From CAYQPF01 sp964419225 (lineage in GTDB: Bacteria; Cloacimonadota; Cloacimonadia; Cloacimonadales; CAYQPF01), in contig CAYQPF010000139.1 in NCBI GenBank assembly GCA_964419225.1, positions 1 through 13,565 on the forward strand: 13,565 nucleotides of DNA. Reading direction: 5' to 3'. Shown here one piece after another: positions 7,976-13,565 of this stretch. The notes beneath the pieces were generated by a model. That model was not told the DNA's origin. It saw only the letters and a program-made list of their open reading frames with translations, and ran no database searches. The translations under genes and the position numbers were made by a program. Every line of letters starts with the position of its first letter. Position 1 is the stretch's first letter.

Positions 7976-8086
7976 TCAGCCCTATGCTTTCATGGACAAA
8001 TGCTGAAAATCAGCTCTTTACACAAAATAGAAATTGCTGCCAATGCCCAGATAATTAGATATATACCATGAAAGCATAGGGCTGAT
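7975..8086. repeat. 112-bp inverted-repeat element, copy 2
   Basis: The ends are the same perfect 21-bp inverted repeat as at 981-1092 (7975-7995 and 8066-8086), with the same overall length and orientation. The interior (7996-8065) aligns without gaps to copy 1 but is clearly diverged in its middle, while the arms are identical. It begins within the stop codon of the barrel gene and ends 14 bp before the leader block shared with copy 1. With a 21-bp stem it would form a strong RNA hairpin if transcribed, but no T-run follows it. No open frame or target duplication is seen. Confidence 0.9.
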
Positions 8087-8099
8087 GTTACAGAGTTAC

Positions 8100-8133
8100 A
8101 TGCACTTTTTACAACTAATTATAAACAAGCTTA
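8100..8133 (+). promoter_or_regulatory. Conserved leader block upstream of the duplicated secreted protein
   Basis: atgcactttttacaactaat and the following 14 bases match 1173-1206 at 30 of 34 positions. Both blocks lie between a 112-bp inverted-repeat element and a start codon. Here the distance from element to block is 14 bp; at the first site it is about 80 bp. No clear -7/-33 boxes are visible, so it may be a 5'-UTR or an operator rather than the core promoter. Confidence 0.5.
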
Positions 8134-8145
8134 ATAAATTATATT

Positions 8146-8904
8146 ATGAAGACAATTTTTTTTACTATTTTGACTTTTGTGTTATCTTCTTTAAATTCAT
8201 TTTCGCAAGAAAACGATTCGAAAATTGTTCAACAATATCAACGGATTTATCAACCAGATAGTCTTCTGACTAAATCGGATTTAGAGCTCAAATATAAACT
8301 TTATGATCTTATTGTAGAGAACATACTCTTCGACGGTAAAAAGGTTTATACCAATCTAAAAGAGAGTGATTTTAAGAATATTAATTTGCCTGTTTATTAC
8401 TATCACGATTTCATAAAAAATCTTGATGAAATCAATCAGTTTATCGGAAAGAGTAAAAACTTCAATTCTAAGGAAATGCAAGAAAGTGTTTCTGAATTAA
8501 GACAGCAATATATGAAAGTACAAAAAGATACTAAAAAGGAGATTTTGACACTACCATGTAAATCATTTTCTCAAAATTCAAATCCGGTAGATAACAAGGC
8601 TGAAATTAATAATAGAATATTTCTTCCAGATAGTTTGTTGACTAAAGATGAACTTAAACTAAAATATTTATCAGGAGACTTGGTCTTTGAAAATCTGTAT
8701 TTAGATGGAAATACTATTTGTACAAGATTAACTGAAAATGATTTTGTTAAGAATAACATACCTGTATATTATTATCAGGTACTTATCCAAAACATTAAAG
8801 ATGTTAACGAGTATAATATCAAGAATAAAATTAACAGGGAGAGTATATCCAAGCTCATGAACGATGCTAAAACGCAATATTTAAAGAACAAACCAAAATT
8901 GTAA
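8146..8904 (+). CDS. Secreted protein made of two tandem copies of one unit
   Basis: A 252-residue protein with a signal peptide (residues 1-21, ending LNSFSQ). The mature chain contains the same unit of about 115 residues twice, offset by 124 residues. PDSLLTKSDLELKY (37-50) repeats as PDSLLTKDELKLKY (161-174), PVYYY (82-86) as PVYYY (206-210), and QYMK (121) as QYLK (245). Even the end of the signal peptide is echoed, as SFSQ at 18-21 and SFSQ at 140-143. A whole mature protein with its cleavage region was therefore duplicated and fused. I recognise no family; the fold is probably mixed, with helices after the YYY motif. It follows the second inverted-repeat element and a leader shared with the first receptor gene, which implies common control. 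A bidirectional terminator lies 28 bp downstream. Function unknown. Confidence 0.8.
   Translation: MKTIFFTILTFVLSSLNSFSQENDSKIVQQYQRIYQPDSLLTKSDLELKYKLYDLIVENILFDGKKVYTNLKESDFKNINLPVYYYHDFIKNLDEINQFIGKSKNFNSKEMQESVSELRQQYMKVQKDTKKEILTLPCKSFSQNSNPVDNKAEINNRIFLPDSLLTKDELKLKYLSGDLVFENLYLDGNTICTRLTENDFVKNNIPVYYYQVLIQNIKDVNEYNIKNKINRESISKLMNDAKTQYLKNKPKL
8194..8901 (+). repeat. Internal tandem duplication within the 8146 gene
   Basis: Unit 1 is about 8194-8535 and unit 2 about 8560-8901, offset by 372 bases over most of its length and 366 at the SFSQ site. Similarity is clear at the protein level (PDSLLTK, LKY, DL..EN..LDG, T.L.E.DF, PVYYY). It has decayed at the DNA level, so the duplication is not recent. 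Confidence 0.8.
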
Positions 8905-8932
8905 ATAGCAGCAACCTGTGTAAACTCATCAA

Positions 8933-8979
8933 CTAAAAAGAGGTGTTCAGAAGGTAAGTTTTGACACCTCGTTTTTTAG
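8933..8979. terminator. Bidirectional intrinsic terminator
   Basis: gaggtgtt (8940-8947) pairs with gacacctc (8963-8970), with one G-U pair and a 15-base loop. ctaaaaa precedes it (8933-8939) and gttttttag follows (8971-8979). The T-run on each strand makes it usable for the 8146 gene on the plus strand and for the ExbB-like gene at 9049 on the minus strand. Confidence 0.8.
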
Positions 8980-9004
8980 CTCTGGACAGTGCCTAATCAA
9001 TAAC

Positions 9005-9052
9005 TGATGGAATAGACTGGATGAGGCGGAAGAGTTGCTCAACATTCGCTAA
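9005..9052 (-). pseudogene. Second, 48-bp Bro-N antirepressor remnant
   Basis: The minus strand reads DLANVEQLFRLIQSIPS and then leaves the family (VID, stop). By eye the bases match 733-780 at 39 of 48 positions, in the same orientation. Only the T-D-V-A..EQLFRLIQSIPS core of the antirepressor is left. Its upstream end runs into the last codons of the ExbB-like gene at 9049, whose tail KTKI may have been created by this junction. Confidence 0.75.
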
Positions 9053-9360
9053 ATCTTTGTCTTTTGCGTAATCCGGATAATCAGCGATAAAACATAAATC
9101 AAACCCCCGTAAATAATAGGAACCAGCGCTACTTTTAACCCACCGGCTAGAACAGAGGAAGATATATCACCTGCTATCTGAATAGCGTCAAAAGCATAAT
9201 ACAGACCTGTAAGTTGGCTCATAATTCCGGTCATCAGCGCTATCAGACCGATCTCTTTTACCCAGGCGGGAGCTTTCCAAGCGGCAACAAGCAGGAAAAT
9301 CAGTTCAATTGTGAGGATACTCATAAAGAGAGGACCTCCCATGTAAAATAATTTAATCAT
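9049..9360 (-). CDS. Small ExbB/TolQ/MotA-like membrane protein A
   Basis: A 103-residue protein with three likely membrane segments: about 5-28 (FYMGGPLFMSILTIELIFLL), 37-58 (IGLIALMTGIMSQLTGLYYA) and 72-96 (AGGLKVALVPIIYGGLIYVL). The GGPLFMSIL start and the (G)LIALMTG...AI..AGDIS...GLKVALVPIIYG pattern resemble the proton-channel subunits ExbB/TolQ/MotA, but the protein is less than half the usual length and lacks the cytoplasmic loop. It is about 63% identical to the protein at 10202, by ungapped hand alignment. It is transcribed divergently from the membrane LytTR regulator at 9511, with 150 bp between them, which suggests it senses with, or is controlled by, that regulator. The last residues may derive from the antirepressor remnant, since its paralogue ends QKPR. 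Its role in energy transduction is unproven. Confidence 0.75.
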   Translation of the reverse strand: MIKLFYMGGPLFMSILTIELIFLLVAAWKAPAWVKEIGLIALMTGIMSQLTGLYYAFDAIQIAGDISSSVLAGGLKVALVPIIYGGLIYVLSLIIRITQKTKI

Positions 9361-9383
9361 AATATTGGTTTTAAATGTTTCTG

Positions 9384-9391
9384 CAAAATTA
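9384..9391 (-). promoter_or_regulatory. Candidate -7 box for ExbB-like gene A
   Basis: On the minus strand TAATTTTG matches the Bacteroidetes -7 consensus TAnnTTTG exactly. It lies about 24 bp upstream of the ATG (9358-9360), giving a short leader. No good -33 TTTG is present at the expected distance, so activation by a regulator is plausible. Confidence 0.5.
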
Positions 9392-9436
9392 GCTCATAAT
9401 CTCCTTTTTGCTTAAGTAAAAACCTGTTCAGGACAT

Positions 9437-9470
9437 GTCAAATCCCCCTATTGAGCTTTGAGGGTCAAAT
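9437..9470. promoter_or_regulatory. Candidate operator: direct repeat in the divergent gap
   Basis: GTCAAAT occurs at 9437-9443 and again at 9464-9470, 27 bp apart (about two and a half helical turns), with cccctattgagctttgaggg between. LytTR regulators typically bind pairs of short direct repeats, so this 150-bp divergent gap is where autoregulation would be expected. The match is short and the assignment is inference. Nothing else is seen in 9361-9510. Confidence 0.3.
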
Positions 9471-9510
9471 ATTTATTTAGTTATGCCGGAAGAATACCTA
9501 ATTTTACTGT

Positions 9511-10200
9511 ATGAAAAAGTATTTCAGTTTAATATACTGGTCGCTCGTAACATTGGTCATGAGTGGAATTCTTGTAAGTATACTAAACTCATTTTCCTAT
9601 GCTCTTTTATTGTCAGTAATGTTTTTGCCGGGAGCTTTGTTTGCAAAGTATTTCTTAAAGGATCTCTCATTTAAGGACCGGACGAAAGGGGTGCTGAATT
9701 CATTGTATCTGGCGTTATCTACACTATTCATAGAATATCTTGGAATATTTCTCGCTTATTGGTATTTGGAGAAATCGGGTCCCCATGATTGCCCCGATAT
9801 TATTATCAATCCAATATTTATCTGGGTTCTGCTTGTCTCCTTTATTTCTATTGAAAAGATTATTGCGATGAAATTGTTCACATCGGAATATGAGGAGAAG
9901 TTTATCGAATTTATATCTGAGCGAAAAAGGATATCAATTGAAATTGATTCCATAACATATGTAGAGTCAAAAGACGATGAGGTATGGATAAGAACAACCA
10001 CAGGAACGTCCTACAGGACAAAAATGAAGATTTCTCAATGGGAAGATGTCTTGGATCATCGCTTTATTAGGGTACACCGATCATTTCTGCTAAATAGAAA
10101 ACATATAACTGCATACAACTCTTCAATAGTGAATATTGGAGAAAAATCAATTGAAATATCAAGAAAGTACAGGGATATGGTTAAAGAAAAACTTTCTTAA
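9511..10200 (+). CDS. Membrane-anchored LytTR-family transcriptional regulator
   Basis: A 229-residue protein. The N-terminal half has four hydrophobic segments, about 7-26, 30-50, 62-86 and 98-120. The C-terminal half, about 130-229, is a LytTR DNA-binding domain: ISIEIDSITYVESKDDEVWI, then TKMKISQWEDVL, the hallmark FIRVHRSFLLN (185-195) and the terminal IEISRKYRDMVKEKL. There is no response-regulator receiver domain, so the signal is probably sensed in or at the membrane by the N-terminal half. Gene neighbours on both sides are paralogous ExbB-like membrane proteins on the other strand. The downstream gene converges with only one base between stop codons. The likely role is control of those two genes and possibly of nearby envelope genes. 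Confidence 0.85.
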   Translation: MKKYFSLIYWSLVTLVMSGILVSILNSFSYALLLSVMFLPGALFAKYFLKDLSFKDRTKGVLNSLYLALSTLFIEYLGIFLAYWYLEKSGPHDCPDIIINPIFIWVLLVSFISIEKIIAMKLFTSEYEEKFIEFISERKRISIEIDSITYVESKDDEVWIRTTTGTSYRTKMKISQWEDVLDHRFIRVHRSFLLNRKHITAYNSSIVNIGEKSIEISRKYRDMVKEKLS

Positions 10201-10201
10201 C

Positions 10202-10510
10202 TCATCTTGGCTTCTGGATAACCCGTATAATCAGCGATAGCAGATAAATGAGACTTCCGTAGATAATAGGGATCAGAGCTACTTTCATGCCGCTAATGAA
10301 TACTACGGTTGATATGTCCCCTGCCAGCTCAATCGCGCCGAACCCTTGATACATACCAGTCATAACACTCACAAGACCGGTCATCAACGCAATCAACCCA
10401 ACCTCTTTTACGCGGGAAGGGAATTTCCATGCGGCAAGAATCAAAATAATCAGCTCAACTGATAGTACAGACATAGATAATGTCCCACCGGCTATAAATA
10501 ATTTTACCAT
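10202..10510 (-). CDS. Small ExbB/TolQ/MotA-like membrane protein B
   Basis: A 102-residue paralogue of the protein at 9049, with the same three membrane segments. Conserved blocks are AAWK, VKE.GLIALMTG, AGDIS, KVAL.PIIYG and LSLIIR. It differs mainly at GGTLSMSVL versus GGPLFMSIL and in the mid-segment. It is convergent with the LytTR gene (stop codons one base apart, so no terminator fits between) and divergent from FecR at 10640. Two near-equal copies bracketing one regulator suggest either duplicated targets or a two-subunit membrane partner. As for copy A, it lacks most of a full ExbB, so channel function is uncertain. Confidence 0.75.
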   Translation of the reverse strand: MVKLFIAGGTLSMSVLSVELIILILAAWKFPSRVKEVGLIALMTGLVSVMTGMYQGFGAIELAGDISTVVFISGMKVALIPIIYGSLIYLLSLIIRVIQKPR

Positions 10511-10605
10511 GACAAAATATTTGTTTATATGATTTCCATAAATTTATGAAGAATCAGACGAATTCCAATAAAAAAGATATATTGATAAATAATTACCCTT
10601 TTGTT

Positions 10606-10636
10606 AGGGTATGGCACCGGTCATGTCGTTATTATA
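10606..10636 (+). promoter_or_regulatory. Candidate ECF-type promoter of the FecR/SusC operon
   Basis: AGGGTA (10606-10611) followed 13 bp later by GTCGTTATTATA (10625-10636) resembles the paired elements seen ahead of FecR genes in this phylum. A short inverted repeat (taccc/gggta, 10594-10611) overlaps the first element. If this is the promoter, the transcript would begin close to the first ATG. The rest of 10511-10639 is AT-rich, with no gene. Confidence 0.35.
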
Positions 10637-10639
10637 TAA

Positions 10640-11824
10640 ATGAAGATAGAAATGGATTTAATTATTGTCAAGTTTTTAAACAATCAGAGTACCTCTGAGG
10701 AAAACCAGAAGCTATTGAATTGGATTGAAGAGTCGCCTCAAAACAAAAGCTACTTCCTGAGTATTCAAAAGTTGTATGTTGCCGGAAAGGTAAACAGGAA
10801 ATTAAGTGCTAGCGAGGAGGCAGAAGCAAGACAGATTCTTGACACCATCCTCGGTGAAGAGGCAAACATCAAAATCAAACACATACAGAAGAGAAAGAGG
10901 AACATCTTTGCATATATAACCTCTGCTGCAGCAGTGGCACTGCTGATGCTGACTCTTGGCATTTATGATTACTATAAGGATAGACCGGTACAATTTGCCG
11001 ACAAGGATATTAAAGTGGCAGTCATAAAGTCACAGTCACCTACGCTTGTACTTTCGGACGGAAGAGAGGTCACCTTGTCCGACATAGATGCGAAAATTGA
11101 GGATAGTGGAGTCAATATTGAGAAGGGAGTATCCAACGGTTTATCATATTCAGGAGCAAATGATGTGACTGAGGTTAAGTACAATACCCTGAGGATTCCT
11201 ATAGCAAGCACATACCAGATTACATTGAGCGATGGCACAAAAATATGGCTGAATGCAGAGAGTGAATTAAGATATCCGGTAGCCTTTACCGGAAAGGAGA
11301 GAAGGGTCTACCTCAAGGGAGAGGCCTATTTTGAAGTTGCAAAGCAGAAAGACAAGACACCGTTTATTGTAGAGACAAAGAAGCTGATGACAAGGGTTTT
11401 GGGTACATGCTTCAATATAAGTTGCTATGATGATGATGCATCGCACCATGTGACACTATCGGAGGGTTCAGTGCAGGTTGGAGTAAACAACCAGCAAGTA
11501 TTACTGGCAGTAGGTGACCAGATAAGATACAACCAGAGCAACCAGTCAGTAATAACACAACAAGTAGATGTGAGTGAGTACAATTCATGGATAGACGGCC
11601 AGACTTGGTTCCATAACATCCCACTGAATGAACTTACAACAATGATTAAAAGGTTTTATGGCCTCAAACTGGTATTACAGGACGAAACTCTCTCTTCTTT
11701 ACGATTTTCCGGCAAATTGCTTAAGTCGTATGATCCAAAGGAGATAATTGAACTGATTACAGAAAGTGCCGGTCTGGAATGGAACTTAATAGACGACGCA
11801 ATTGTATTGTCCAAAAAAAACTAA
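10640..11824 (+). CDS. FecR-family anti-sigma factor
   Basis: A 394-residue protein. Residues about 5-75 are the cytoplasmic sigma-binding region (IVKFLNNQSTSEENQKLLNW). Residues 89-112 are a single membrane helix (IFAYITSAAAVALLMLTLGI). Residues about 180-285 are the periplasmic FecR domain (ASTYQITLSDGTKIWLNAES, then RRVYLKGEAYFEV, VLGTCFNISCY and VTLSEGSVQV). Residues about 315-394 are a DUF4974-like C-terminal domain (FHNIPLNELTTMIKRFYGLK). Family knowledge: it holds an ECF sigma factor until the STN domain of a loaded TonB transporter signals across the periplasm. The transporter follows 30 bp downstream. No ECF sigma gene lies upstream, which is unusual. Start: the ATG at 10652 (MDLIIVKFL) looks as good as, and more family-like than, that at 10640. 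Confidence 0.93.
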   Translation: MKIEMDLIIVKFLNNQSTSEENQKLLNWIEESPQNKSYFLSIQKLYVAGKVNRKLSASEEAEARQILDTILGEEANIKIKHIQKRKRNIFAYITSAAAVALLMLTLGIYDYYKDRPVQFADKDIKVAVIKSQSPTLVLSDGREVTLSDIDAKIEDSGVNIEKGVSNGLSYSGANDVTEVKYNTLRIPIASTYQITLSDGTKIWLNAESELRYPVAFTGKERRVYLKGEAYFEVAKQKDKTPFIVETKKLMTRVLGTCFNISCYDDDASHHVTLSEGSVQVGVNNQQVLLAVGDQIRYNQSNQSVITQQVDVSEYNSWIDGQTWFHNIPLNELTTMIKRFYGLKLVLQDETLSSLRFSGKLLKSYDPKEIIELITESAGLEWNLIDDAIVLSKKN

Positions 11825-11854
11825 CCATATAAATAACCAATATTAAAACTATCG

Positions 11855-13565
11855 ATGAAAAATCTTTATCAATTATTTCTATTGATTATTGCTACATTCG
11901 CAGTTGTACCGCTTCAGGCACAACAGTTTCCTCAGGTTCTGGTGACCATCAAGGTTGATAACATGCCAATTACAACCATTCTGGACAGAATTTCGAAACA
12001 GACAAATGTTGCAATTTTTCAAAACAACAATCAGGCCGATTTGTCAAAAAAACTAAGTGTCGATTTTAAAAACAAACCCTTAGAATCTGCCATAAGCCAG
12101 TTACTTGAGTCAACTGCGCTTACATACCGAGTGGAGAAGGACCTTATTGTCATTATCCCCAAAAAACAAGCGGCAGAAACTACTGCCCAAAATGTTAAAA
12201 AAGAGCAGAAAGAGTACGAAATTCAAGGTGTTGTGACTGACGAGAAGGGCGAGCCCCTCATAAGTGTTAATATCCATATTGTAGGAACCACCAAGGGTAT
12301 AACAACGGACCTCGATGGTAACTACAAACTTAAAATTCCTTATGAAACAGCAAATATCAGATTCTCATATATAGGTTTCAACGACCTGACAATGCCGTTC
12401 AAACCCTCCAACCTGAAGTCATTTAACAAAGTAATAATGAAGGAATCTGAAAACAGCATCAACAATGTTGTAGTAACAGGTTATTTCAACAAGACAAAAT
12501 CAAGTCTCACAGGTTCGACAGTTACTGTAAAGGGAGATGAGCTAAGGCAGGTAGGATCTATGAACTTCATGCAGGCAATTTCTGCATTCGACCCTTCGGT
12601 AAGGGCAATCCCTAACACAGAATATGGTTCGGACCCTAACAGAGTGCCGGAAATCACAATACGCGGAGAAAACGGATTTGACCTGCGTTCAAGTGCCGAC
12701 GACGCAAGAACCAACCCTAACGCACCATTGTATATCCTTGACGGTATAGAGGTCTCACCGGTAAGAGTGTATGACCTTGATATGAATCGTATAGAGTCAT
12801 TTGTAATTCTCAAGGATGCCTCTGCAACCTCATTGTACGGTTCAAGAGGAGCAAATGGTGTGATTCTGATCTCTACCATTCCACCTAAGGAGGGCAAGAT
12901 AAGGGTCTCTGCAAATGAGAACTTTACTGTCTCTGTACCTGACCTGAGAGATTATAATCTTATGAATGCTACAGAAAAACTTGAATATGAACGTCTTGCC
13001 GGAGTTTATAGAAGCAGGACCAACAACAGGGAGGAGCAGATTGGACTTGATATCAAATATAATGACCGTCTCTCCGAGGTTGTGAGAGGCGTGGATACAT
13101 ACTGGCTCTCAAAGCCACTCAGGACAAGCATAAATCAACGGTATAATGCTTTTATAGAGGGTGGTGATGCAAGTTTCAGATATGGTATCACCCTCAATTA
13201 TGACAACGATAAAGGTGTAATGAAGGGTTCAGGAAGAGAGAGATATGGAATAAACGTAAGCTTCAACTACAATATAGGAACCAAGTTTGTCATCAAGAAT
13301 GATTTGACAGTAAACAATGTAGAAGGCTATAACTCTCCATACGGCTCGTTCTCCACTTATGCACAACAGAATCCTAATGAAAGGATATACGACAGGACAA
13401 CAGGAGAGATGATAGGCACCTATGCTTTCAACAACTCTGTAAATCCACTTATCAACGCAAACCTTCCAAATACAGACCTCAACAGATATACTGAGTTTCA
13501 GGATAATGTCAATCTTGACTACAGGATCAATGATAATTTCCGTGTTACAGGAAGGGCCTCCTTGA
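11855..13565 (+). CDS. Partial: SusC/RagA-type TonB-dependent transporter with STN domain
   Basis: 570 codons are visible and the frame is open at the window end, so it is cut at the 3' side; full members are about 1,000-1,150 residues. Residues 1-23 are a signal peptide (ending VPLQAQ). Residues about 27-102 are an STN signalling domain (VTIKVDNMPITTILDRISKQ, then LSVDFKNKPLESAISQLLES). Residues 121-198 are a carboxypeptidase-regulatory-like domain (YEIQGVVTDEKGEPLISVNI). VVVTGY (205-210) marks the start of the plug, which runs to about 345 and carries ILDGIEV and KDASATSLYGSRGANGVILI, diagnostic of SusC/RagA. It imports an unknown ligand, probably a glycan or peptide, in the outer membrane and signals to the FecR protein encoded just upstream. 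A SusD-type lipoprotein gene is expected beyond the window. Confidence 0.95.
   Translation, partial: MKNLYQLFLLIIATFAVVPLQAQQFPQVLVTIKVDNMPITTILDRISKQTNVAIFQNNNQADLSKKLSVDFKNKPLESAISQLLESTALTYRVEKDLIVIIPKKQAAETTAQNVKKEQKEYEIQGVVTDEKGEPLISVNIHIVGTTKGITTDLDGNYKLKIPYETANIRFSYIGFNDLTMPFKPSNLKSFNKVIMKESENSINNVVVTGYFNKTKSSLTGSTVTVKGDELRQVGSMNFMQAISAFDPSVRAIPNTEYGSDPNRVPEITIRGENGFDLRSSADDARTNPNAPLYILDGIEVSPVRVYDLDMNRIESFVILKDASATSLYGSRGANGVILISTIPPKEGKIRVSANENFTVSVPDLRDYNLMNATEKLEYERLAGVYRSRTNNREEQIGLDIKYNDRLSEVVRGVDTYWLSKPLRTSINQRYNAFIEGGDASFRYGITLNYDNDKGVMKGSGRERYGINVSFNYNIGTKFVIKNDLTVNNVEGYNSPYGSFSTYAQQNPNERIYDRTTGEMIGTYAFNNSVNPLINANLPNTDLNRYTEFQDNVNLDYRINDNFRVTGRASL

Noticed and set aside
981..8086. 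CRISPR repeats or an insertion sequence explaining the two similar elements
   Set aside because: There are only two copies, 7 kb apart, with no spacer array, no transposase frame and no target-site duplication.
9483..9674. Plus-strand frame of 63 codons overlapping the start of the LytTR gene
   Set aside because: It overlaps the start of a clear LytTR regulator in another frame and has no features of its own.
12481..12897. Long minus-strand open frame of 138 codons
   Set aside because: It lies wholly inside the well-supported plug region of the SusC-type gene on the plus strand and shows no recognisable protein features.

Overview
The window is chromosomal-type DNA from a member of the Bacteroidota, most likely a Bacteroidales-like organism. 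The evidence is a FecR anti-sigma factor followed by a SusC/RagA-type TonB-dependent transporter with an STN domain, two more outer-membrane barrel proteins with carboxypeptidase-regulatory-like N-terminal domains, signal peptides ending in 'SFSQ' or 'AHAQ', AT-rich intergenic DNA, and at least one good match to the Bacteroidetes -7 box (TAnnTTTG). No rRNA, tRNA, CRISPR array, transposase or integrase is visible.

Left edge (1-1228): the end of an unrecognised, probably secreted protein runs into a decayed minus-strand Bro-N/DinD-like antirepressor gene (643-980). This is followed exactly by a 112-bp element with perfect 22-bp inverted ends (981-1092), and then a leader for the next gene.

Centre (1229-8904): a co-directional cluster encodes, in order, an outer-membrane beta-barrel/TonB-receptor-like protein, a small cysteine-rich exported protein, a membrane-anchored thioredoxin-like protein, a Spy/CpxP-like (LTxxQ) small periplasmic protein, and a second, larger receptor-like barrel. 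A second copy of the 112-bp inverted-repeat element starts at the stop codon of that barrel gene. It is followed by a leader sharing a 34-bp block with the first leader, and then a secreted protein made of two tandem copies of itself. A bidirectional terminator ends the block. My inference is that this is an envelope system built around a disulfide-containing small exported protein, with its own redox partner, chaperone and two outer-membrane barrels. The paired elements may be regulatory or invertible DNA. No SusD partner is present in this block.

Right of centre (9005-10510): a second, 48-bp Bro-N remnant lies in the same orientation as the first. Next comes a three-gene regulatory module: a membrane-anchored LytTR transcription factor on the plus strand, flanked by two paralogous roughly 100-aa ExbB/TolQ/MotA-like membrane proteins on the minus strand.

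Right edge (10511-13565): a FecR anti-sigma factor lies 30 bp upstream of a SusC-type transporter with an N-terminal STN signalling domain, cut by the window end. This is the standard sigma/FecR/SusC trans-envelope signalling layout, but no ECF sigma gene lies next to it; the LytTR module occupies that position.
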